Of a stretch of DNA of 35,643 nt, positions 19,344-26,660 are shown piece after piece. The stretch lies in the NCBI GenBank assembly GCA_022801435.1, contig JAAWSG010000020.1:1-35643 (forward strand). Direction: 5' to 3'. Both the position numbers and the translations under genes were made by a program. Positions within the stretch are counted from its first letter, which is position 1. Each line of letters opens with the position of its first letter. The stretch is from Lawsonibacter sp. (GTDB taxonomy: Bacteria; Bacillota; Clostridia; Oscillospirales; Oscillospiraceae). The notes beneath the pieces were generated by a model, which saw only the letters and a list, made by a program, of their open reading frames with translations, searched no databases and was not told where the DNA came from.

Positions 19344-20402
19344 TTACATGAAGTCGCCCACGTTGTCGGGAGTGACCTTCACATAGTCAACATAGACGCT
19401 CTGGTTGCCGGAGCTGAAGGTAGCGCCGCCCAGCAGAGCCTCCATCTGGTTGACCGCCTCGGTGGCCTGGCCCACGGCGTCGTTGAGCACGGTCCCGGTC
19501 ATGTTGCCGTTGCTGACCTCGTTCAGAGCGGCGTCCAGGGCGTCCACGCCCACCAGATAGATGTCCTCGTTGACCTTGCGGCCGGCGGCCTGGATGGACT
19601 GGAGGGCGCCGATGGCCATGTCGTCATTGTTGCAGAACACGACCTCGATCTGGTCGCCGTACTGAGCCAGGTCGTTGGCGCAGATGGTCTGTCCCTTCTC
19701 ACGGTCCCAGTCGCCGCGCTGCAGGTCCAGCTGCTCCACTTCCATGCCGGCGTCGGTCAGAGCCTTGACGGAGAACTCGGTGCGGTACTGGGCGTCGATG
19801 TTCTCAGGGTCGCCCTGGATCATGATATAGGAGATCTTGCCGTCGCCGTTGATGTCGCCCTTGTTGGGGGTGTCCAGGATGAGCTCGCCCTGCATGGTGC
19901 CGGACTGGCGGGCGTCGCAGCCCACATAGACCAGCTTGTCATAGGCGGCCATCTGCTCGGCGGTGGGCTCACGGTTGATGAGCACAGTGGGGATACCGGC
20001 GGCCTTCACGGTGGCAATGATGGAGTCGGCGGCGGAGGTCATGCAGGGGTTGATGATGAGGGCGTCCACCCCCTGGGTAATGAAGGTGTTGATCTGCTCG
20101 TTCTGCTTGGACTGGTCGTTGTTGCCGTCCACGGTAAGGGGCTTGTAGCCCTTGCTCTCCAGGATCTCCTCCAGGGCGTTGCGGTAGGTGGTCATGAAGG
20201 CGTCATCGAACTTGTAGATGCACACGCCCACGGTTCCGCCGCCCGCGGGGGCCTCGGGGATGGAAGAGGCCGCGCCGGGCTGGCTCTGGCTGGCCCCACC
20301 CGGGGCAGGGGTGCTGGACTTATCCCCGCCGCCGCCGCCGCAGCCGGCCAGCAGGCCCAGGGACATCACAGCGGCAAGGGCAAGCGCAAGTGCTTTTTTC
20401 AT
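19344..20402 (-). CDS. mglB: Galactose-binding lipoprotein of the MglBAC transporter
   Basis: A 352-residue sugar-binding lipoprotein. Signal peptide ends in LLAGC (Cys21), followed by a Gly/Ser/Pro-rich linker and a type I binding fold. By eye against E. coli MglB the contacts are kept: Asp67, Phe69, Asn118, Asp203, Arg207, Trp232, Asn259, Asp287 and Asn308. The position of E. coli His152 is Asn201, a change not found in the second binding protein at 11001-12059. The calcium loop DINGDGKIS is at about 183-191. AGGAGG precedes the ATG. First gene of the galactose locus; its sequence and codon use suggest high expression. Confidence 0.93.
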   Translation of the reverse strand: MKKALALALAAVMSLGLLAGCGGGGGDKSSTPAPGGASQSQPGAASSIPEAPAGGGTVGVCIYKFDDAFMTTYRNALEEILESKGYKPLTVDGNNDQSKQNEQINTFITQGVDALIINPCMTSAADSIIATVKAAGIPTVLINREPTAEQMAAYDKLVYVGCDARQSGTMQGELILDTPNKGDINGDGKISYIMIQGDPENIDAQYRTEFSVKALTDAGMEVEQLDLQRGDWDREKGQTICANDLAQYGDQIEVVFCNNDDMAIGALQSIQAAGRKVNEDIYLVGVDALDAALNEVSNGNMTGTVLNDAVGQATEAVNQMEALLGGATFSSGNQSVYVDYVKVTPDNVGDFM

Positions 20403-20498
20403 TCTTGGTTCCTCCTACAATTTCATTTCTTTTGCGGGACAGAGCAGACGCGTCCTGACCCACGCTCCCCATTTTAGCGCAGCTCTGCCGCAAAAACG

Positions 20499-20527
20499 AT
20501 AGAAAATTCTTGGATGTTCTATGAAAA
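20499..20527 (-). promoter_or_regulatory. Weak candidate promoter of mglB
   Basis: Minus-strand TTTTCA (20527-20522), 17 bp, TTCTAT (20504-20499). The -10 and the sequence ending the -35 region form a small inverted repeat ATAGAA/TTCTAT. An alternative -10, TAAAAT at 20476-20471, lacks a good -35, as expected if an activator such as the AraC-type regulator is needed. Confidence 0.3.
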
Positions 20528-20596
20528 AACTAAGATTTCTCTTCCCGCCCGCCCCTGCCATTCCCTGGAAAGGGGCTGTTCAAAGGGAGCGGAACG

Positions 20597-20605
20597 TGAT
20601 ATAAT
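20597..20605 (+). promoter_or_regulatory. Extended -10 promoter of nrdR
   Basis: TGATATAAT at 20597-20605 is a perfect TATAAT with the TGN extension. The -35 region (TGTTCA at 20577-20582, 17 bp) is poor, as usual for extended -10 promoters. The nrdR start is about 45 nt downstream of the predicted start point. Confidence 0.65.
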
Positions 20606-20656
20606 GCCTATTACAGCAGCGGTCCCAGCCGCCAAAAACATCAGGAGGTATGCGCC

Positions 20657-21112
20657 ATGAAATGTCCCTACTGCGCCCATTTAGAGAGTAAGGTCGTGGA
20701 CTCCCGCCCCGCCGATGAGGGGGCCAGCATCCGCCGCCGCCGGGAGTGCCTGTCCTGCCACAAGCGGTTCACTACCTATGAGACCATTGAGAGCCTGCCC
20801 CTGATGGTCATCAAAAAGGACGGCAGCCGGCAGAGTTTTGACCGCAACAAGGTCATGGGCGGGCTGATCCGGGCCTGTGAGAAGCGCCCCGTCCCCTACC
20901 AGATCCTGGAACAGCTGGTGGCGGAGATCGAGCAGGTCCTCCAGAACCAGATGGAGCGGGAGGTCAGCTCCGCCCAGATTGGGGAGCTGGTGATGGAGCG
21001 GCTGAAAAAGGTGGATGAGGTGGCCTATGTCCGCTTCGCCTCGGTCTACCGGCAGTTCAAGGATATCAACACCTTTATGACCGAACTGAATAAGCTTTTG
21101 GCGGATAAATAG
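20657..21112 (+). CDS. nrdR: Transcriptional repressor NrdR
   Basis: A 151-residue regulator of ribonucleotide reductase genes; it senses ATP/dATP. An N-terminal zinc ribbon has CPYC and CLSC (Cys3, Cys6, Cys31, Cys34) and an RRRREC basic patch, followed by an ATP-cone domain from about residue 48 ([15 protein letters not shown], then [14 protein letters not shown] segment [13 protein letters not shown]). Length is standard. AGGAGG is seven bases upstream of the ATG. It is monocistronic: it has its own promoter and a strong terminator, and flanking genes are on the other strand. I see no NrdR box near it. Confidence 0.97.
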   Translation: MKCPYCAHLESKVVDSRPADEGASIRRRRECLSCHKRFTTYETIESLPLMVIKKDGSRQSFDRNKVMGGLIRACEKRPVPYQILEQLVAEIEQVLQNQMEREVSSAQIGELVMERLKKVDEVAYVRFASVYRQFKDINTFMTELNKLLADK

Positions 21113-21123
21113 CCCAATCCCGC

Positions 21124-21167
21124 CAGCAGCCCCCCGGTCCGCGGCTGGACCGGGGGGCTGCTGTTTT
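21124..21167 (+). terminator. Terminator of nrdR
   Basis: A perfect 17-bp stem (21124-21140 with 21147-21163), 6-nt loop, then TTTT. On the minus strand no T-run follows, so it mainly serves nrdR. Confidence 0.9.
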
Positions 21168-21201
21168 CATAGATGACATCTTTCCCAATGGGCGGGGGCG
21201 G

Positions 21202-21906
21202 CTACGCTTTGCGCAGGATACCCATCGGGGTACACTCCTCCCCCTGGCCCAGCGGGTTGTCCCCCAGCGCCCGGGCCAGGAAGTCCATAGAGGGAGATTT
21301 TTCCGAAAAGCCCAAAATATTGGCCCCCAGGTCGTTGATATCCACAATGGCCACCGGATGCCCCAAAGCCTGAGCCAGCCTCTTCGCCGTGCCCATGGGG
21401 TCCGCCGGAGTCAGCACCACATAGTGGTCATAGGGCGGGATGGTCCCCTCGGTAGGGCCGTCGATGCCCCGCGCCTTGGGGCCGGCCACCATATAGAACC
21501 AGCCCTTCCGCCCCAAAAGCTTGCCCAGGATGGAGCAGAAGGCGGCGAACAGGATGCGCAGGGTCCCGCACTCCTGAAGGGCCATCTCCATGGTCTCCGG
21601 GATGCCCAGCCCGATGCCGGCGGGGGTTTTGGTTACGTAGCGGCTCAGGGTGACCGCCAGCTTTCGGGGCCGGATGTCCTCCATGGGGATGGCCCGGCTC
21701 TGGGTACAGGCCACCGCCTTCTCGGAGATGAACAAAATATCCCCGGCCCGCATCTTGTCCTTGGGGTACTTGTTCACCACCTCCGCCATGTCGTCCTCCT
21801 TGGTAATCAGGTGGGTTTTGACCGGGATACGCAGGTAATCCACGCCGTCTACCCTGCGGACCAGCTGCTTGCCGGGGTTGGCGCTGTAATTCATTTCCTC
21901 GCTCAT
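21202..21906 (-). CDS. CofE-like (coenzyme F420-0:L-glutamate ligase family) protein
   Basis: A 234-residue protein with the CofE/FbiB-N ligase fold: IPVKTHLITKEDDMAEVV near the N-terminus, GDILFISEKAVACTQSRAI, a C-proximal PADPMGTAKRLAQALGHPVAIVDINDLGANILGFS. In archaea and actinobacteria CofE adds glutamate to F420-0. Clostridia of this kind are not known to make F420, and no other cofactor F420 gene is nearby, so the substrate here is unknown; another amino-acid ligation is possible. The segment GRKGWFYMVAGPKARGID is typical of the Firmicute branch. It is the last gene of a leftward series after mtaB (66-bp gap); GAGGAG precedes the ATG. Confidence 0.75.
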   Translation of the reverse strand: MSEEMNYSANPGKQLVRRVDGVDYLRIPVKTHLITKEDDMAEVVNKYPKDKMRAGDILFISEKAVACTQSRAIPMEDIRPRKLAVTLSRYVTKTPAGIGLGIPETMEMALQECGTLRILFAAFCSILGKLLGRKGWFYMVAGPKARGIDGPTEGTIPPYDHYVVLTPADPMGTAKRLAQALGHPVAIVDINDLGANILGFSEKSPSMDFLARALGDNPLGQGEECTPMGILRKA

Positions 21907-21972
21907 AGGGCAGGACTCCTCTCAATTGGTACAAAATTCCGTCCTTATTATACCACTCTTTTCCCCCAGGCG

Positions 21973-23277
21973 CTACCCGTTTTCCAAATTTAATAATTCC
22001 CCCCGGAGCCAGCCCTCCTCCACGGCGGCGGCCTGCACCCTCCGCAGCTGGTTGTGGAGGTTTTCTCCGCTGGGGACCCCCACCTTGCAGTACTGACGGG
22101 TGCGGCCCCACCACAGGCCGTCCCGCTCCTCCTCAAAGAGGACGGTCACCTTGTCCCACTGCTGCAAATAGCTGCGTTCCATCCGGGCGGCGGTCTCTAT
22201 GGCCAGGCGGGCCCGCTCCTCCTTGACCGTCCTGGACACCTGGCCGGGCATGGAGGCCGCCGGGGTCCCGGGCCGCTTGGAGTAGGGGAAGATGTGCATG
22301 GAGGAAAAGGCGCACCGCTGGATAAAGTCCAGGGATTCTGCAAACTCCTCCTCGGTCTCCCCGGGAAAGCCCACAATCATGTCGGCGGTGATGGCGGGGA
22401 CGGGGGTTTGAAAATACTTCCAGATCAGGCCCGCGCTCTCCATAAACCGGGCGGTGTCATACTTCCGGTTCATCCGCTTCAGGGTGGCGTCACAGCCGCT
22501 CTGCATGGACAGGTGGAAGTGGGGGCACAGGTTGTCCAGCCGGGCCGCCCGCTGGCAGAACGTCTCGGTGATGGTCCGGGGCTCCAGGGAACCCAGGCGG
22601 ACCCGGCAGTTCGGGGCGGCGGCACAGACCCCTTCAATGAGGTCGATGAGCTCCGGTCTCCCCTCCAGGTCCCGCCCCCAGGAGGAGATCTCGATTCCGG
22701 TGAGCACCAGCTCCTGATAGCCCGCCGCCGCCAGCTCCTTTGCCTGGGCGGCGGCCTCCTCCAGGGGGAGGGAGCGCACCGGCCCCCGGGCGTAGGGGAT
22801 GATGCAGTAGGCGCAGAAGTTGACACAGCCGTCCTCCACCTTGAGCATGGCCCGGGTACGCCCCTCCAGCCCGCCGGGGGGCAGCTGCTCGAAGCGCCTC
22901 CGCCTCATGGCGTCGTCCAGGGAGGTGAACCGCCGGCGCTCCGCCCAGGTCCGCTCTGCCAGCTCCGCGAAGCCCAGCCGGTCCCCCGTCCCCGCCACCA
23001 GGTCCACCGGCAGCTCCGCCATGTCCTCCGGGTGGGTTTGGGGGTAGCAGCCGCACAGGGCGATCACCGCCTCGGGGGCCCGCCTGCGCACCTGCCGGAC
23101 GGTCTGCCGGGATTTTTTGTCGCTCACCGCCGTCACGGTGCAGGAGTTGACCACATACAGGTCCGCCTCCCCCTCGAAGGGGACCAGCTCGTGCCCCCGG
23201 GCGGCGAAGAGCTGCTCCAGGGCCTGGGTCTCGTACTGGTTGACCTTGCAGCCCAGGGTGCAGAAGGCTACCCTCAT
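21973..23277 (-). CDS. mtaB: tRNA t6A37 methylthiotransferase MtaB
   Basis: Radical SAM enzyme that adds a methylthio group to t6A at position 37 of tRNAs reading ANN codons, giving ms2t6A. 434 residues. The N-terminal UPF0004 domain carries the auxiliary cluster cysteines (Cys10 in TLGCKVNQYE, Cys46 in NSCTVTA, Cys77 in CGCYPQ). The radical SAM motif CVNFCAYC supplies Cys151, Cys155 and Cys158, and a C-terminal TRAM domain binds tRNA (about the last 65 residues). TLGCKVNQYE marks the MtaB rather than the MiaB or RimO branch. The ATG overlaps the cupin stop by 4 nt (ATGA). Confidence 0.95.
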   Translation of the reverse strand: MRVAFCTLGCKVNQYETQALEQLFAARGHELVPFEGEADLYVVNSCTVTAVSDKKSRQTVRQVRRRAPEAVIALCGCYPQTHPEDMAELPVDLVAGTGDRLGFAELAERTWAERRRFTSLDDAMRRRRFEQLPPGGLEGRTRAMLKVEDGCVNFCAYCIIPYARGPVRSLPLEEAAAQAKELAAAGYQELVLTGIEISSWGRDLEGRPELIDLIEGVCAAAPNCRVRLGSLEPRTITETFCQRAARLDNLCPHFHLSMQSGCDATLKRMNRKYDTARFMESAGLIWKYFQTPVPAITADMIVGFPGETEEEFAESLDFIQRCAFSSMHIFPYSKRPGTPAASMPGQVSRTVKEERARLAIETAARMERSYLQQWDKVTVLFEEERDGLWWGRTRQYCKVGVPSGENLHNQLRRVQAAAVEEGWLRGELLNLENG

Positions 23278-23609
23278 GCCCTGTGCTCCGGGACCACGGC
23301 GAAGAAGACCAGGTCCGCTCCGCTGTCATTGATGAGGCTGTGGGCGCAGCCCTTGGGGCAGTAGTGGCAGGAGCCGGGGGCCAGGGGCTCGTACTCCCCG
23401 CCGCACAGCACCTTCCCCGTCCCCGACAGGATGTAGATGATCTCGCTGCTGGTCTCGTGGGTGTGCAGGCCGATGGTACACCCCGGCGCCAGCAGCCCCC
23501 GCATGATCTTGTTGTCCCCGTCGGTGTGCATATGGGAGACCACCTGCCCCTCTCCCCCCCGCATATGGGGGATGACGGTCTCGGGTATCTGGTCAAATTG
23601 AATCAGCAT
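23274..23609 (-). CDS. Small cupin-domain protein
   Basis: A 111-residue single-domain cupin (beta-barrel). Metal-site motif 1 is GLHTHETSSEIIYILSGTG (about 57-75, His-x-His plus Glu) and motif 2 is CPKGCAHSLINDSG with its His. The family holds metal-dependent enzymes and small-molecule sensors; the substrate cannot be told. It overlaps mtaB by ATGA and follows the unknown gene by 12 bp, so it lies in the same operon. GAGGAG precedes the ATG. Confidence 0.85.
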   Translation of the reverse strand: MLIQFDQIPETVIPHMRGGEGQVVSHMHTDGDNKIMRGLLAPGCTIGLHTHETSSEIIYILSGTGKVLCGGEYEPLAPGSCHYCPKGCAHSLINDSGADLVFFAVVPEHRA

Positions 23610-23621
23610 GTTGACTCCTCC

Positions 23622-24389
23622 TCATTGGTTTTCAAATTGACAGTCCTCCCAGCGGAGGCTGTAGTGCTCGTTATTGTAGTCCGGGTCCCCGCGATCACCG
23701 GCCAGGGCGGGAAAGACGGTACAGGCCCCGCCGGTCCCCAGGTGCAGCTTGGCGGGCCGGGGGAACGCCGCGCCCTGGGCCTCGCAGAAGATCATCTGCT
23801 GAAAAATCTCCGCCGCCCGCCCCTGCTCTGACTGCGGGACCCCCTTCAGTCCGATATCCGGACGGCCGAACTTCAGCATCCCCCTGGTATGGAGCCAGAG
23901 TGTTCCGTCCTCCATAGGGCTGCTCAGGATGGACGCATGTACCCAGGGAGAGAATGGCTCGGAAAAAATCTCCCGCGTCCACCGCTCCGAAGAAAAAAAG
24001 CGCAAAGCAAACAGGTCCAGTACCGCCGCCGCGCCTGTTTCCAGGGCCGCCTGAACGATGCCCACCGCGTTGCGGAGATAGTCCAGGGTGTCATCCCTTT
24101 GGACCGTCCCCTGAAGGATCAGCCAATTCCGGGCGGCTTTGGCCTGCTCGTACAGAGCGGGCCCTTCCAGCAGTCTGCTGGGGAAGATGTTCAGCAGCTG
24201 GTCCATCTCTCTGCCGTGCTGCGCCCTCCGGAAGCCGCTCAGAGTCAGCCCGGCGGGTATCTCATCTACCCGGTGGCGGCTGCGGGAGATTTCCAGCTCC
24301 TTCCCCTCCTCCATCCCGATGACCGCGTAGTAGAGGCAGGGCCGGCGGCCTGTGTCCTGATAATAGGGGCGGGCGCAGTCTGCGCTCAT
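23622..24389 (-). CDS. Conserved hypothetical protein (unrecognised)
   Basis: A 255-residue, apparently soluble protein with no signal peptide or membrane helix. I do not recognise the family with confidence. Visible features are a long helical middle (GIVQAALETGAAAVLDLFALRFF), a WLHTRGMLKFGRPDIGLKGVP block that reads as a conserved core, and a C-terminal YSLRWEDCQFENQ. The WLHTRGM and GRPD segments recall immunity-type or DUF4261/SUFU-like proteins, but that is only an impression. AAAGGAG precedes the ATG. It starts 6 bp after the DUF2716 gene, which also belongs to a family seen around polymorphic toxins, and precedes the cupin by 12 bp. Confidence 0.6.
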   Translation of the reverse strand: MSADCARPYYQDTGRRPCLYYAVIGMEEGKELEISRSRHRVDEIPAGLTLSGFRRAQHGREMDQLLNIFPSRLLEGPALYEQAKAARNWLILQGTVQRDDTLDYLRNAVGIVQAALETGAAAVLDLFALRFFSSERWTREIFSEPFSPWVHASILSSPMEDGTLWLHTRGMLKFGRPDIGLKGVPQSEQGRAAEIFQQMIFCEAQGAAFPRPAKLHLGTGGACTVFPALAGDRGDPDYNNEHYSLRWEDCQFENQ

Positions 24390-24395
24390 ACAAAA

Positions 24396-24926
24396 TCACT
24401 CCTTTTTCGGTGTCCGCTTGGCAGGAAAGCCCAGCGCCTCCAGCCGGGGGGACAGCAGGGAGACCAGCGGCTCGCCGTACAGCCAGATCTCCCTCCGCCA
24501 GGGGTGTCCCAGCCAGCCCCAGTTCAGCTCCCGCTGGACAAAGAAGTAGTAGTCCCCGTCAGGGTAGAAGTCGGGGAAGTACGCGTTGTACCCTCCACCG
24601 CTGTAACGGCGGTCCTCCACCCAGAAGCTGTGCCCGGTGATGGGCTGGCGGGGGTCGTACCGGAAGCCGCTGTGATGCCAGTCCAGGGCGTAAATCCAAT
24701 CGTCCTCCCCCAGGCTGGCGGCTAAGGTCTCCCGGGCGGCGGCCTCAAATGCCTCATACTGCTCGTCAATAGGGAAATACGGCAGCCCATGAACCACCCA
24801 GGGCTCCGGGACCTGGAACGCCGGCCCGTTCTCCCGCACGCTGGGCCGAAATTGCAGCTCCTCATAGACGCGGTCCCAGATCGCGCGCTCCTCCGGCTCC
24901 TCCAGCAGCTGTATGAACCCCTCCAT
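24396..24926 (-). CDS. DUF2716 family protein
   Basis: A 176-residue soluble protein. The diagnostic segment YALDWHHSGFRYDP (about 96-109) together with an N-terminal WDRVYEELQFRPS matches DUF2716, where the core reads like YALDWQH-x-Y-x-F-P. The C-terminal half is aromatic-rich with repeated Tyr/Phe (YFPDFYPDGDYYFFVQRELNWGWLGHPWRREIW). Function is unknown; related proteins occur as predicted immunity proteins. The start is the ATG at 24926 behind AGGAGGG; the longer reading frame upstream has no ribosome site. It probably shares a transcript with the next gene. Confidence 0.75.
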   Translation of the reverse strand: MEGFIQLLEEPEERAIWDRVYEELQFRPSVRENGPAFQVPEPWVVHGLPYFPIDEQYEAFEAAARETLAASLGEDDWIYALDWHHSGFRYDPRQPITGHSFWVEDRRYSGGGYNAYFPDFYPDGDYYFFVQRELNWGWLGHPWRREIWLYGEPLVSLLSPRLEALGFPAKRTPKKE

Positions 24927-24981
24927 GTTGATTCCCTCCTCTTCTCCCGCGCGCGGATACGCCCCGGGGACGTTATGTGGT

Positions 24982-24999
24982 GACACGACTTGTTGTGTC
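24982..24999. repeat. Inverted repeat in the AAA+/DUF2716 gap
   Basis: GACAC (24982-24986) and GTGTC (24995-24999) are inverted arms; the RNA can extend the pairing inward through a wobble pair. It lies in the 87-bp gap upstream of the DUF2716 gene, where a promoter is expected, so an operator is possible. Confidence 0.35.
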
Positions 25000-25013
25000 C
25001 CTGCAAAATCGCG

Positions 25014-26432
25014 CTACCCTTCCGCTTCCCCCAGGTCCTCCGTGTTCAGCTCCATCAGCTGTTCCTTGGTAGGCTCCTCCAGCTGGGACACCCGGTCCGC
25101 CTGCCGGGCGACGGCCTGCTCAAAGAGGTTGCGCACCTCCCGGGCGTTGCCGAAGTTCTCATCCCGCTCCTCATAGAGGGATTGCAGGTCCTCCTTTAGA
25201 AACGCTTCCCCCTCCTGGGAGAGGACATATCCGTTTTTCCTGCACATGGACCGGAAAATTTCCAGCAGCTGTCCCGCGTCATAGTCCTCAAAGCAGATAT
25301 ATTTATTGAACCGGGATTCCAGGCCGGGATTTGCGTGGATAAACTGCTCCATCCGGTCCGTATACCCCGCGGCGATGACAATCAGGTCCTCCCGGTGGTC
25401 CTCCATGTTTTTCAAAATGACCTCAATGGACTCGTGGCCGAAATCGTTGGCGTTCTCCGCGTTGACCAGGGCGTAGGCCTCATCAATGAACAGCACCCCG
25501 CCGATGGCCTTCTGCACCGCCTCCTGGGTTTTCAGGGCGGTCTGTCCCACGAAGCCCGCCACCAGGCCGGAGCGGTCCACCTCCACCAGCTGCCCCTTGG
25601 AGAGCACCCCGATGGCGTGGTAAATGCTGGCCAGAAGCCGGGCCACCGTGGTTTTGCCCGTGCCTGGATTGCCCATAAAAACCAGGTGGAGGGACACGGG
25701 CGGCACAGGCAGCCCCGCCTCCTGGCGCAGCTTGCGCACCTTCACCAGGTTGATGAGGCTCTTTACGTCCTTCTTCACCCGCTCCAGGCCGCACAGCCCA
25801 TCCAGCTCGGCCAGCAGTTCCTCCAGCGCGGGAGGTTTTTCCTGGGCCTCCTCCTGGAGCGCACCGGTCTGCTCCCTTGCGGACTGGGCGGGCCGGGCGG
25901 GGGCGGCGGGGGTGATGAACTCATCCGCCCTCAGCGCGGGACGGCCGGCGGTCAGCCCGTCCCGGTCACACAGGCTGGACAGGAGCTCCGCGCAGGAATT
26001 GACAAATCCGGCCTCCCGCTCGCTGACCATCCCGTCCGCCGCGGCGAAGAGGAGGAGCAGCAGGGTCAGCTGGTCGGTGAACCGCCGGGCCAGGCCGGTC
26101 CCGAACCGCCGGTCGTACTGGCGCAGATCCTCAAAAAACGCCGGGGGCTGGAACTGCCCAAACTCGGCTGAACCGGTGGCCACCTCCCAGTACAGGGCGG
26201 AGGGGGCGGGGTTTTCTCCGGAGTAAATGGCGTTGTAGCACTCCACATGCCGGGGGGCGATGGAGCCGCCGTTGTCCGCCTTCCACACCCCCAGGGCGTA
26301 CTGGCGCATATACCCGTCCACCTGGCCGCTGAACCGGACGCGCAGGGCCGGGTCGGGGATCATCCTGCGGAAGGCGGTGATCACCTCGTTATACTGCTTG
26401 TGCATCTCGCTGGCGGTCATGATATTCCCCAT
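25014..26432 (-). CDS. CbxX/CfqX-type AAA+ ATPase with TerB-like N-terminus
   Basis: A 472-residue protein. The N-terminal 200 residues include a segment LLLLLFAAADGMVSEREAGFVNSCAELL (about 124-151) that looks like a TerB/DjlA-type domain, followed by a Pro/Ala/Gln-rich linker. The C-terminal AAA+ module is of the CbxX/CfqX (SpoVK, EccA-like) type: Walker A GNPGTGKT (254-261), Walker B VLFIDEA (313-319), arginine finger region LESRFN (Arg374) and NAREVRNLFEQA as sensor 2. Members are remodelling ATPases, e.g. of Rubisco in CbbX and in sporulation for SpoVK; the client here is unknown. AGGAGG precedes the ATG by eight bases. It begins a leftward gene series. Confidence 0.85.
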   Translation of the reverse strand: MGNIMTASEMHKQYNEVITAFRRMIPDPALRVRFSGQVDGYMRQYALGVWKADNGGSIAPRHVECYNAIYSGENPAPSALYWEVATGSAEFGQFQPPAFFEDLRQYDRRFGTGLARRFTDQLTLLLLLFAAADGMVSEREAGFVNSCAELLSSLCDRDGLTAGRPALRADEFITPAAPARPAQSAREQTGALQEEAQEKPPALEELLAELDGLCGLERVKKDVKSLINLVKVRKLRQEAGLPVPPVSLHLVFMGNPGTGKTTVARLLASIYHAIGVLSKGQLVEVDRSGLVAGFVGQTALKTQEAVQKAIGGVLFIDEAYALVNAENANDFGHESIEVILKNMEDHREDLIVIAAGYTDRMEQFIHANPGLESRFNKYICFEDYDAGQLLEIFRSMCRKNGYVLSQEGEAFLKEDLQSLYEERDENFGNAREVRNLFEQAVARQADRVSQLEEPTKEQLMELNTEDLGEAEG

Positions 26433-26581
26433 TGCGGCGGCCTCCTGTGTTCTGTGGTGGGTCCTCCCCTATTATAGGGAAAAGGGGACCTCCGGTCAAG
26501 CGGCTTTGTCCCTTCCGCCCCGGATTTTTCCCCAACGGCAGACAGAAAGATGTAAACATTTTGTTATTTTGCGTTTTTTCG

Positions 26582-26610
26582 TTGACGGGAGGAGAAAATC
26601 ACGTTAAAAT
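26582..26610 (+). promoter_or_regulatory. Sigma-A promoter of the zinc-ribbon surface protein
   Basis: TTGACG (26582-26587), 17 bp, TAAAAT (26605-26610): one of the best matches in the window. The transcript would have a leader of about 45 nt with GCGGAGGA before the ATG. Confidence 0.75.
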
Positions 26611-26660
26611 AGAAACTGTCCGCGATTACGGACCAATCAGGTTAAGCGGAGGAATGCACA

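Noticed and set aside
20485-20510. Catabolite repression (cre) site upstream of mglB
   Set aside because: A stretch around CAAAAACGATAGAA has the central CG but misses several conserved cre positions, so it is not better than chance in this AT-rich gap.
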